A program made the translations under genes and the position numbers. Below are positions 1-7,184 of a stretch of 19,295 nt of DNA, piece by piece (the first letter of the stretch is position 1; the number at the start of each line of letters is the position of its first letter). The DNA lies in contig JAWXUT010000024.1 of assembly GCA_044426075.1 (NCBI GenBank), forward strand, positions 1 to 19,295. The letters run 5' to 3'. The DNA comes from JAWXUT01 sp044426075 (GTDB lineage: Bacteria; Bacillota; Clostridia; Christensenellales; DTU072). The notes under the pieces were generated by a model. That model made no database searches. It had not been told where the DNA came from and saw nothing but the letters and a program-made list of their open reading frames with translations.

Positions 1-293
1 TATATTTTGCAAGTCTTTTAGTTCAGCGAAGGAAGTGGCAATAGAAGAAGTAGAGTGCGTCCCTTCGCATATTTATTGTATCGCAAAATATATCCGCGTA
101 AAGGGTTATAACAAAACAAGTTTTTGCAGTTTTGTATTTGTAATTTTGAAAGCTCAGAAAATAGCAATAGAAATTTTTAGAATATATTAATCCTCAATTT
201 TTCATTTTAATAAGGATTGAAAAAATATATTTTTATTAGGTTAAACTGCCCTTGACCCGCATATATTTTGCAATGTTATCGAAACGCAAATTT
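1..293. other. Non-coding or edge region left of spmB, with small repeats
   Basis: No complete gene is supported here. The plus strand has an open frame from base 2 to a TAA at 188-190 (62 codons, no clear start inside). It could be the 3' end of a gene cut by the window edge, but I do not recognise the peptide. The 10-mer TATATTTTGC occurs at 1-10 and 262-271, and inverted at 83-92. An imperfect hairpin spans 61-105 (CCCTT/AAGGG, CGC/GCG, ATAT/ATAT with small bulges). No convincing terminator for spmB is visible. Confidence 0.4.
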
Positions 294-797
294 TTATATA
301 AACTTGCATACGATACACGCAACAACTGTGCCTATGAGTGAGGCAAATATTGAGATTGGGATTGCAAGCCCACTCTTTTTATTTTTGCTGGTTGAAAAGT
401 ATACTGCGGTTATGTATAATATGGTATCGGTGCCACCCATAACGGCGCTAGCTACGCGGCTTTCATAGCTATCAACTCCATAAGTTTCAAAGATATATTG
501 CAACGCACTTAGGCTTCCACTGCCAGAAAGAGGGCGGAGGATTATTAGTTCTGTAAGCGCATTTGGTATCCCTAGCAACGAAAATAGTGGATTTAATGCA
601 CTGGCGACCCAACTTGAAAGGCCACTTGCGTGCATAAGTTCCATAACTATAAAAATTGCAACAAGGTATGGTGTTAGTGTTAGCATAAGCGCCCACGCTT
701 CACGGAATCCGTCGGCAAAACTATCAAATAGGTTTACTTTTTTAACAACTGCAAGTATAAATGTGGCAAGTAGTATAATAGGTATAATATAAATCAT
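294..797 (-). CDS. spmB: Spore maturation protein B (SpmB), nucleoside-recognition (Gate) domain membrane protein
   Basis: Predicted integral membrane protein of 167 residues, close to the size I recall for Bacillus SpmB (about 178). Hydrophobic segments lie at about 3-18, 36-53 and 144-164. The conserved loops of the family are visible: RPLSGSGSL at about 88-96 and MGGTDT at 120-125, followed by an aromatic-rich helix ending AVYFS. SpmA and SpmB are known to be needed for spore core dehydration and heat resistance; the molecular mechanism is not established. The ATG overlaps the TGA of spmA (ATGA), so translation is probably coupled and no separate Shine-Dalgarno is needed. Its presence argues that the organism makes endospores. 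dacB, the usual companion in Bacillus, is not next to it in this window. Confidence 0.9.
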   Translation of the reverse strand: MIYIIPIILLATFILAVVKKVNLFDSFADGFREAWALMLTLTPYLVAIFIVMELMHASGLSSWVASALNPLFSLLGIPNALTELIILRPLSGSGSLSALQYIFETYGVDSYESRVASAVMGGTDTILYITAVYFSTSKNKKSGLAIPISIFASLIGTVVACIVCKFI

Positions 798-1321
798 TTT
801 ACTAATATCCTAACTAAAATCATACCTACTGTGGTTGTTGCAATGCTAACTATAAGTGATGATAAAATTATATCAGTTGTTGCGCCAAGCCCCGCACGGA
901 TTGCTACAACTGTTGTGGGAATTAGCTGTAAAGAGGTGCTGTTTACTATTATTAGCATTATTTTGTTCCTTTTTTGAGTTAGGTTTTCCATAGCTTTTAT
1001 GCCCATTGGTGTTGCAACCCCGCCCATACCTAAAATATTTGCAGAAAGGTTTAAATTTATGTGGGAGTAAGCTGCAAGTGACTCGTTAGGAAAAATCCGT
1101 TTTGTTATTGGATTCATGGCCTTTGCAAGATATCTTGTTGTGTTGGTTTTTTCATAAATTTTCAGTACAGTTAGCCAAATTGAGTAAATTGCTAGCAGAG
1201 TTACAGCAAGCGAGAGCCCTTTTTGCGCCCCTTGTAGCATAGTGGGGAGTATTGTTTCGGGTGCAACAAATACTAACATTATGCAAGAAATTATTAAAAT
1301 TCCGCTAAAAACCACATTCAT
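794..1321 (-). CDS. spmA: Spore maturation protein A (SpmA), nucleoside-recognition domain membrane protein
   Basis: Membrane protein of 175 residues, partner of SpmB in spore maturation. The family signature is clear: NLSANILGMGGVATPMGIKAM (about residues 91-111 in two blocks), then NSTSLQLIPTTVVAIRAG at about 127-144. Hydrophobic segments lie at about 3-20, 38-54, 119-141 and 148-173. I chose the ATG at 1321. An upstream TTG at 1348 would add nine residues (CQHQYKYN-like) that do not resemble the family, and it lies upstream of the start site predicted from the TTTACA-17-TAGAAT promoter. Neither start has a recognisable Shine-Dalgarno, which is unusual here. A sporulation-sigma promoter is an alternative: ATACAAAT just before the ATG faintly resembles a sigma-E -10, but I see no matching -35. 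Confidence 0.9.
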   Translation of the reverse strand: MNVVFSGILIISCIMLVFVAPETILPTMLQGAQKGLSLAVTLLAIYSIWLTVLKIYEKTNTTRYLAKAMNPITKRIFPNESLAAYSHINLNLSANILGMGGVATPMGIKAMENLTQKRNKIMLIIVNSTSLQLIPTTVVAIRAGLGATTDIILSSLIVSIATTTVGMILVRILVK

Positions 1322-1351
1322 ATTATATTTGTATTGGTGTTGACACAATTT

Positions 1352-1380
1352 ATTCTAAACTTTTGGCAAAAATTTGTAAA
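1352..1380 (-). promoter_or_regulatory. Promoter of spmA-spmB
   Basis: On the minus strand the -35 box is TTTACA (1380-1375), then a 17-base spacer, then the -10 box TAGAAT (1357-1352). The predicted start near 1345 gives a leader of about 23 bases before the spmA ATG. It lies back to back with the uxuA promoter, with 6 bases between the two -35 boxes. It looks like sigma-A; spmAB in Bacillus is under mother-cell sigma-E control, so the true sigma factor is uncertain. Confidence 0.5.
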
Positions 1381-1386
1381 TATGGG

Positions 1387-1415
1387 TTGAAATTTTTTCT
1401 ACTATATTGTATAAT
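1387..1415 (+). promoter_or_regulatory. Promoter of the uxuA operon, predicted leaderless
   Basis: TTGAAA at 1387-1392, a 17-base spacer and a perfect TATAAT at 1410-1415. The start site expected about 7 bases beyond the -10 falls at 1422-1423, which is the A of the uxuA ATG (1423) or one base before it. There is no room for a Shine-Dalgarno, and none is seen. Confidence 0.8.
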
Positions 1416-1422
1416 ATTAAGT

Positions 1423-2463
1423 ATGAAAATGACATTTAGATGGTATGGCGAAAAAGACAGCATCGCCATCGAAAAAATTGCACAAATTCCTACAATGCAA
1501 GGAGTTGTATCTGCTGTATATGATGTGCCAGTTGGCGACGTTTGGGGTGAAGAAAGCATTCGTGCTATTAAAGACCAAGCTGAAAGCCACGGTTTGACCT
1601 TTGAGGTAGTCGAAAGTGTTCCTGTACATGAGGACATTAAGCTTAAAGCAAATAATTACGACGAACTCATTGAGAACTATTGCGAAAATATTCGTCGCTT
1701 GGCAAAATATGGTGTTAAGGTAATATGTTATAACTTTATGCCTGTTTTTGACTGGTTGCGCAGCACTATGGAGTGCCCATTGCAAGACGGAAGCCACTCT
1801 TTGGCTTATGTAGATGATGAAGTTTTAGCTATGAACCCACTTACAAGTGAACTTTCTTTGCCAGGTTGGGATGAGAGCTATAGCAAACCAGAACTACGCG
1901 CACTTTTAAATAGATATGCTGAAGTTGATGACGAAAAACTATGGGAAAACTTGAAATATTTCTTGGATAAAATTATCCCAGTTTGTGAGGAACTTGACGT
2001 AAAAATGGCTATCCACCCAGATGATCCACCATGGGGTATTTTTGGTTTGCCACGTATCATAACAAACAAAGAAAATTTAGTTAAATTTTTAAATTTAAAT
2101 GATTCTGTTTATAATGGTGTAACATTCTGTACTGGTAGTTATGGCGCAAGCCAATCAAATGACTTAATCGATATGATTGGTGCAGCTAAGGGTCGTATCC
2201 ACTTTGCTCACGTACGTAACGTTAAGTATACCGGTGCAAAAGACTTCCAAGAAACTGCTCACCCAACAGAGTGTGGTAGTTTGGATATTTATGGCATCAT
2301 TAAAGCACTTATCGAAGGTGGTTTTGAGGGTTATATCAGACCAGACCACGGCAGAATGATTTGGGGCGAAACTGGTAAATATGGCTACGGTCTATTTGAT
2401 AGAGCTTTGGGCGCAACATATCTTAGCGGTTTAATTGAAGCTATTAGAAAGGAGAACGCATAA
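1423..2463 (+). CDS. uxuA: D-mannonate dehydratase (EC 4.2.1.8)
   Basis: Cytoplasmic TIM-barrel enzyme of 346 residues that dehydrates D-mannonate to 2-keto-3-deoxy-D-gluconate in glucuronate breakdown. The N-terminus MTFRWYG and the later blocks are typical of UxuA. Likely metal ligands (numbered from the ATG at 1423) are H198 in AIHPDDPPWG, C236 in VTFCTGSYG, H263 in HFAHVRN and D308 in PDHGR, with H309 and a Tyr near 320-322 as catalytic candidates. These positions nearly match what I recall of the Streptococcus suis enzyme. The frame is open back to 1363, but those 20 extra residues are hydrophobic, non-family and cover the promoter, so I reject them. ATG 1429 (two codons later) is the alternative start. 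First gene of an operon; uxuB starts 2 bases after its stop. The absence of a Shine-Dalgarno fits leaderless translation. Confidence 0.96.
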   Translation: MKMTFRWYGEKDSIAIEKIAQIPTMQGVVSAVYDVPVGDVWGEESIRAIKDQAESHGLTFEVVESVPVHEDIKLKANNYDELIENYCENIRRLAKYGVKVICYNFMPVFDWLRSTMECPLQDGSHSLAYVDDEVLAMNPLTSELSLPGWDESYSKPELRALLNRYAEVDDEKLWENLKYFLDKIIPVCEELDVKMAIHPDDPPWGIFGLPRIITNKENLVKFLNLNDSVYNGVTFCTGSYGASQSNDLIDMIGAAKGRIHFAHVRNVKYTGAKDFQETAHPTECGSLDIYGIIKALIEGGFEGYIRPDHGRMIWGETGKYGYGLFDRALGATYLSGLIEAIRKENA

Positions 2464-2465
2464 TT

Positions 2466-3314
2466 ATGGAAATGAACAAGACATTTGATCTTACAGGAAA
2501 AACTATTGCTATTACAGGTGCTGGCGGAATTATCTGCAGTGCATTTGCAAAAGCTGTTGCAAAAGTGGGCGCTAAAGTTGCTCTACTTGATATCAACCTA
2601 GCAAACGCAGAAAAATACGCTGCTGAAATCGTTGCAGAAGGCGGAATTGCTAAAGCATTTATGGCTAACATTCTTGAAAAAGAGAGCCTAGAAGCTTGCT
2701 ACACCGCTGTTGTTGCAGAGTTCGGCCCAGTTGATATTTTGATTAATGGTGCAGGTGGAAATCATCCTTCAGCATCAACAACAAAAGAGTATTACGAAGC
2801 TGGCGATATCGATAAATCAGATATCACAACATTCTTCAATATTGATAAAAAAGGCATTGACTTTGTATTCAACATCAACTTTACAGGTATTTTGATGACA
2901 ACACAAGTTTTTGCACGCGGAATGGTTGCAAACGGTGGTGTTATTCTTAACGTAAGCAGTATGAACGCATATTGCCCACTAACAAAAATCCCAGCTTACA
3001 GCGCAGCAAAAGCAGCAGTTAGCAACTTTACACAATGGCTAGCAGTTCACTTTGCAGATAGCAAAATCAGAGTTAATGCAATTGCTCCTGGATTCTTTGT
3101 TACAGCGCAAAACCAAGCATTGTTGTTCGACGATAAAGGCGAACCAACACCACGTACACACAAAATTTTGTCAAACACACCAATGGGTAGATTCGGCGAA
3201 GTTGATGAGTTATTAGGCACACTTTTGTGGCTATTAGATGATAAATTTAGCGCATTTGTAACAGGTATCACTGTTCCAGTTGATGGCGGATTTAGTTCAT
3301 ATTCAGGTGTTTAA
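2466..3314 (+). CDS. uxuB: SDR-family D-mannonate oxidoreductase (fructuronate reductase)
   Basis: Short-chain dehydrogenase/reductase of 282 residues. It most likely interconverts D-fructuronate and D-mannonate, the step before UxuA. The Rossmann motif is TGAGGII at 17-23 (a variant of TGxxxGIG), and D42 in LLDIN after beta-2 points to NAD(H) over NADP(H). The catalytic set is S165 (NVSS), Y178 and K182 (AYSAAK). NAGG-type NGAGG at 94-98 and PVDGGFS near the C-terminus are also typical. The length fits the Bacillus UxuB (YjmF) type and not the long polyol-dehydrogenase type of E. coli UxuB. Adjacency to uxuA (2-base gap) is the main support for the substrate. AAGGAG lies 10-11 bases before the ATG, so I keep the first ATG over the one at 2472. 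Confidence 0.9.
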   Translation: MEMNKTFDLTGKTIAITGAGGIICSAFAKAVAKVGAKVALLDINLANAEKYAAEIVAEGGIAKAFMANILEKESLEACYTAVVAEFGPVDILINGAGGNHPSASTTKEYYEAGDIDKSDITTFFNIDKKGIDFVFNINFTGILMTTQVFARGMVANGGVILNVSSMNAYCPLTKIPAYSAAKAAVSNFTQWLAVHFADSKIRVNAIAPGFFVTAQNQALLFDDKGEPTPRTHKILSNTPMGRFGEVDELLGTLLWLLDDKFSAFVTGITVPVDGGFSSYSGV

Positions 3315-3332
3315 TTTTTAGGAGGGAATATA

Positions 3333-4259
3333 ATGTTAGACGTTAAAATTTCAGGTTTCTATGATGAAGTTAGCAGAAACCTTGATGTTCAAATTGCAAC
3401 TATTAAAGAGTATGGCGAAGCTTACCTTTGCCCACGCCACGTAGATGGTAAAAGAATTACTAGTTATAGTGCAGAAGAGTTCAAAACACAAATAAAACCA
3501 AGACTTGATGCTGCTGGCATCAAATTCAGCTCAATCGGTAGCCCAGTTGGTAAAGTTGGCATTAAAGATGAGCAAGGTTTTGAAAATCAACTTAAGCAAC
3601 TTGCAAACCTTGTTGAAATTTGTAAAATTATGGATTGCAAATACATAAGAATATTCAGCTTTAACTTCGGTTCAGACGAGAAGTTGGAAGATTACAGAGA
3701 TGTTGTTATGGCAAAGCTAAGAAAATATGTTGAAGTTGTTGAAGGTACAGGAATTACACTTCTTCACGAAAATGAAAAGGGTATTTATGGTTACAGTGCA
3801 GAAAACTGTGTTGACATCATGAAAACAATCAACCACCCACAACTAAGACTTATCCACGATGCAAGCAACTTTGTACAAGAAAAGCAAGATCCACTAGCAG
3901 CTTACCACTTGATGAAAGACTATGTTGACTACTATCACATCAAAGATTGTGATTGGGAAACTGGTACAGAAACTCCAATTGGTTACGGCGACGGCAAATA
4001 TGCAGAAATTTTTGCAGACCTAAGCGCAAGAAACTACAGCGGCTTTATGACAATGGAACCTCATACATTTAAGTATTCTATGATTCGTAAACCAGTTGTA
4101 CTTATTCCTTTTGCACGTTACATCTTCAAAAATTACTACAAAGGATATCGCAAACTTGATAAAAAACTTGGCAAGAAGCTATTTGATAGCGTAACAGCTA
4201 AAGATGTATTCGATATGCAATACTATGGTTTGAAAAAACTTTTAGAAGAAACAAAATAG
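3333..4259 (+). CDS. Sugar phosphate isomerase/epimerase-like TIM-barrel protein
   Basis: Protein of 308 residues from the xylose-isomerase-like (AP_endonuc_2) TIM-barrel superfamily. The metal-binding quartet is visible: E146 (LLHEN), D176 (LIHDASN), H202 (YYHIKD) and E242 (MTMEPH). Members convert keto and aldo sugars or epimerise them, or act on inositol-type substrates; the exact substrate cannot be read from the sequence. It sits between uxuB and the alpha-glucosidase, with 18 bases after uxuB and a strong GGAGGG six bases before the ATG, so it is very probably in the same transcript. A role in feeding a sugar or sugar acid into the mannonate route is an inference from position. The C-terminal 50 residues after the barrel (KPVVLIPFARYIFKNYYKG onward) are basic and aromatic-rich. 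Confidence 0.85.
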   Translation: MLDVKISGFYDEVSRNLDVQIATIKEYGEAYLCPRHVDGKRITSYSAEEFKTQIKPRLDAAGIKFSSIGSPVGKVGIKDEQGFENQLKQLANLVEICKIMDCKYIRIFSFNFGSDEKLEDYRDVVMAKLRKYVEVVEGTGITLLHENEKGIYGYSAENCVDIMKTINHPQLRLIHDASNFVQEKQDPLAAYHLMKDYVDYYHIKDCDWETGTETPIGYGDGKYAEIFADLSARNYSGFMTMEPHTFKYSMIRKPVVLIPFARYIFKNYYKGYRKLDKKLGKKLFDSVTAKDVFDMQYYGLKKLLEETK

Positions 4260-4274
4260 TTTAAAGGTTACAGT

Positions 4275-5978
4275 ATGAAGACAAGATGGTACAAAGATGC
4301 AGTTTTCTATCAAATTTATCCACGCAGTTTTTGTGACAGCAATGGTGACGGAATAGGCGATTTGCAAGGTATCATATCAAAGTTAGATTACTTGGTAGAT
4401 TTGGGGGTTACGGCCGTTTGGTTGTCCCCCATATACTGCTCACCTAACGATGATAATGGTTACGATATTTCAAATTATAGGGACATTAACCCCGAGTTTG
4501 GCACGCTTGATGATTTCAAAGAGATGATTGCAGAGATGCACAAACGTGGCATCAAACTTGTAATGGATTTAGTTGTAAACCACACATCAGATGAGCATAA
4601 TTGGTTTGAAGAAAGCCGAAAAAGTAAAGATAATCCCTATCGCGACTATTATATATGGCGTAAAGGTAGCGGAAAAGATGGCAAAAAGCCACCAAACAAC
4701 TGGACTTCACGCTTTACGGGTTCTGCGTGGAAGTATGACAGCACAACTGATGAATGGTTTTTACATTTGTTCAGTGCAAAGCAACCCGATTTAAATTGGG
4801 ATAATCCAAAAGTTAGGCGCGAAGTTATTGATATAAGTAATTATTGGTTAGAGCTGGGGGTAGACGGCTTCCGTTGTGATGTAATTACATATGTTAGTAA
4901 AAACAAGGGTCTTCCTAACGGAAAATTTAATCCAATTACTTGCGGAGATGAACACTTTGTTTTGGGCGAACATTTTCACGAGTATATGCAAGAGCTTAAC
5001 CGCGAATCGTGGAGTAAATATGACACTATGATTGTGGGCGAGTGCATAGGCGTTAATATGACAGCAGTTGAACCTGTTGTTGCAGAAAGCCGCGCAGAAC
5101 TTGATTCTGCAATTACATTTGAGCTTATGGAAAGTGATATGTTTATGGGCGTAATCCCAATGGGCATGAAGCTTGCAAAGTTTAAAGCTGTGCAATCGGG
5201 CTGGCAAAACCTACCCAAAGATTGCTGGAACACTCTTTATTATGAAAATCACGACCAACCTCGGTCAGTTTCTCGTTATGGTAAAATAAATGGCATTTAT
5301 CGCAAAGAACTTGCAAAAATGTTGGCTATTTCGCTCCATTTTTTAAGAGGAACACCATATGTGTATCAAGGACAAGAACTTGGTATGGCAAATATTCAAT
5401 TAAAAGAAGATGAATATGAAGATATAGCTTCAAAGCAAGTTTTTGCAATGGTTCGCAAGTATTTAAGACCCGCACTATTTATTGCAAAACGTGTTATGGC
5501 AAAACGCGCACGCGACAATGCGCGCACCCCAATGCAGTGGAACGGAGAAAAGGGTGCAGGATTCACTACTGGCACACCTTGGATGAAAATTAATCCAGAC
5601 CACACTTCAATTAATGCGGAAATGCAAAATAAAAATGTCAATTCAGTGTTGAGTTTTTACAAGCAACTTATCGCATTCAGAAAAGGCAACGCCATAATTC
5701 GCGACGGAGATTATAAAGAATACAGCCCTCGTAGCAATAAAATATTTGCATATGAGCGCAGTATTGACAACAAAAGATATGTTGTAATTTGTAACTTTAA
5801 AGAAAAAGTTGTAAACTACAACGCAGTGGATATAGGTGCAAGAGGGGCAGAGCTTGTTATGAGTAACTATCCAAACGCGCCAAAAGTTTTTACAGATGGA
5901 CTCACGCTAAATCCATATGAAGCAAGGGTTTATTTCTGCACAAGAAACAGCAACGAACTGCTAATAAACGCTGATTAA
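4275..5978 (+). CDS. GH13 alpha-glucosidase, oligo-1,6-glucosidase type
   Basis: Glycoside hydrolase family 13 enzyme of 567 residues with no signal peptide, so it is cytoplasmic and acts on imported oligosaccharides. The four GH13 regions are present: DLVVNH at 98-103, GFRCDVI at 198-204 with nucleophile D202, VGECIG with acid/base E256, and ENHDQ with transition-state D327. Val203 right after the nucleophile is the residue linked to alpha-1,6 specificity (oligo-1,6-glucosidase, dextran glucosidase), whereas alpha-1,4 enzymes usually have Thr or Ala. The Asp-rich loop DSNGDGIGDL near 21-30 looks like the calcium site of this group. It is the last gene of the uxuA operon, 15 bases after the isomerase. 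The Shine-Dalgarno is weak (AAAGG). An alpha-glucosidase in a mannonate operon is unusual. Trehalose-6-phosphate hydrolase or sucrose isomerase activity is an alternative within the same fold. Confidence 0.92.
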   Translation: MKTRWYKDAVFYQIYPRSFCDSNGDGIGDLQGIISKLDYLVDLGVTAVWLSPIYCSPNDDNGYDISNYRDINPEFGTLDDFKEMIAEMHKRGIKLVMDLVVNHTSDEHNWFEESRKSKDNPYRDYYIWRKGSGKDGKKPPNNWTSRFTGSAWKYDSTTDEWFLHLFSAKQPDLNWDNPKVRREVIDISNYWLELGVDGFRCDVITYVSKNKGLPNGKFNPITCGDEHFVLGEHFHEYMQELNRESWSKYDTMIVGECIGVNMTAVEPVVAESRAELDSAITFELMESDMFMGVIPMGMKLAKFKAVQSGWQNLPKDCWNTLYYENHDQPRSVSRYGKINGIYRKELAKMLAISLHFLRGTPYVYQGQELGMANIQLKEDEYEDIASKQVFAMVRKYLRPALFIAKRVMAKRARDNARTPMQWNGEKGAGFTTGTPWMKINPDHTSINAEMQNKNVNSVLSFYKQLIAFRKGNAIIRDGDYKEYSPRSNKIFAYERSIDNKRYVVICNFKEKVVNYNAVDIGARGAELVMSNYPNAPKVFTDGLTLNPYEARVYFCTRNSNELLINAD

Positions 5979-5997
5979 TTAGTTGATAAAATGTATA

Positions 5998-6027
5998 TTG
6001 GGCTGGCATATGTCAGCCTAATTTTAT
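5998..6027 (+). terminator. Probable intrinsic terminator of the uxuA operon
   Basis: TTGGGCTG pairs with CAGCCTAA around a CATATG-containing loop (5998-6021, one G-U pair), followed by TTTTAT. The U-run is short, so read-through into the flavoprotein genes (ATG at 6048) is possible. No clear promoter is seen between it and that ATG. Confidence 0.6.
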
Positions 6028-6047
6028 AACTCAACAAGGAGAAGTAT

Positions 6048-7184
6048 ATGATATACGATGCTATTATTGTAGGTGGAGGAGTCAGTGGACTGGTATCCGC
6101 AATATCAATAGCGCGCAAAGGCTTAACTGTAGCAATATTGGAAAAAAATGATAGGCTTGGCAAAAAAATACTTGCAACTGGCAACGGGAAATGCAATATT
6201 ATGCCCAGTGAAGTCAGTTTTTCGGCGTATAATAGTTGCGCAGTTGAAAAGACTTTTGAAGTATGCACATATGCTGATGTGTTGGACTTTTGGAAATCAA
6301 TTGGCATAGTTATAAAATGTGTAGATAACAGATGTTATCCATATAGTATGCAAGCAAGTAGCGTGCAAAATGCGCTAAGAAAACAAGTGGAAGACTTAAA
6401 TATTACAGTACACTGCAACACAGAAGTTACATCAATTGATAAAAATGAGATATATTTTGTTAATTATGGCGCATTTAAGGCAAAAAATATAGTCTTTTGT
6501 ACTGGAAGCAATGCAACTTTTGGCACAGATAGCTTATATATTCTTGACAAAATGGGAATAAAAACTATTGGTTTTGTGCCCTCATTAGTGCCAATTTTAA
6601 CGGATACACAGTATATTCGCGGATTGAAAGGCGTGCGAGCCGAGTGCGGAGTTACACTAAGAGTTGATGGAGTTGCTGTTGCAAGCTGTGTTGATGAGGT
6701 AATTTTTAAAGATAATGGCGTGTCTGGCAGTGCGATATTTGAATTAAGCGCAACACTCGCAAGAAAAAGAAGGGGGCACGCAGAATTTGTATTCAACTTT
6801 ATGCCCGATAAAAACGCGCAAGAGATTATCAATACACTAACCGCACTAAGTAAAGCTGGACATAGTATTGAAACGTTGTTCCACAAAGAAATTTGCAATA
6901 ATTTAAAAAAGAGATTGCAACAAGCCGGCGATAATCACATAGCAGAACTCGCACTTTTGATTATGGAATATAATGTTGACATTAAGGGGATTGGGTCAAA
7001 TACACTTGCGCAAGTTATGAGCGGTGGCGTATCCTTAAAAGAATTAGATTTAAGTAGTATGCAAAGTGGTAAATATGAAGGACTATATGTGGCGGGCGAA
7101 GTTGTAAATGTAGACGGAGTTTGTGGTGGACACAATTTGTTGTGGGCAACCGCATCGGCATTAGCTATAGGTGAAAAGATATGA
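6048..7184 (+). CDS. HI0933-family FAD-dependent flavoprotein (NAD(P)/FAD oxidoreductase)
   Basis: Flavoprotein of 378 residues (family members are usually about 400). The FAD-binding motif GGGVSG is at 9-14, with E32 ending beta-2 (LEK). The HI0933 signature follows: a GKKILATGNGKCN block at 38-50. Near the C-terminus LYVAGEVVNVDGVCGG and HNLLWA form the second FAD contact, the usual GE-D-G-GG-N-QWA pattern. The family includes poorly characterised proteins such as E. coli YhiN and clostridial BaiN, the latter tied to bile acid metabolism; I see nothing here that fixes the substrate. A good Shine-Dalgarno (AAGGAG) precedes the ATG. Its TGA overlaps the next ATG, so the two flavoproteins are translationally coupled. 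Confidence 0.9.
   Translation: MIYDAIIVGGGVSGLVSAISIARKGLTVAILEKNDRLGKKILATGNGKCNIMPSEVSFSAYNSCAVEKTFEVCTYADVLDFWKSIGIVIKCVDNRCYPYSMQASSVQNALRKQVEDLNITVHCNTEVTSIDKNEIYFVNYGAFKAKNIVFCTGSNATFGTDSLYILDKMGIKTIGFVPSLVPILTDTQYIRGLKGVRAECGVTLRVDGVAVASCVDEVIFKDNGVSGSAIFELSATLARKRRGHAEFVFNFMPDKNAQEIINTLTALSKAGHSIETLFHKEICNNLKKRLQQAGDNHIAELALLIMEYNVDIKGIGSNTLAQVMSGGVSLKELDLSSMQSGKYEGLYVAGEVVNVDGVCGGHNLLWATASALAIGEKI

Noticed and set aside
2..190. Edge-open plus-strand frame of 62 codons
   Set aside because: No recognisable domain, no clear start, and no terminator after it. It could be a gene end, but support is too thin to call a CDS.
1363..1422. N-terminal extension of uxuA
   Set aside because: It covers a near-perfect promoter, encodes a hydrophobic stretch not seen in UxuA, and the family N-terminus MTFRWYG begins just after ATG 1423.
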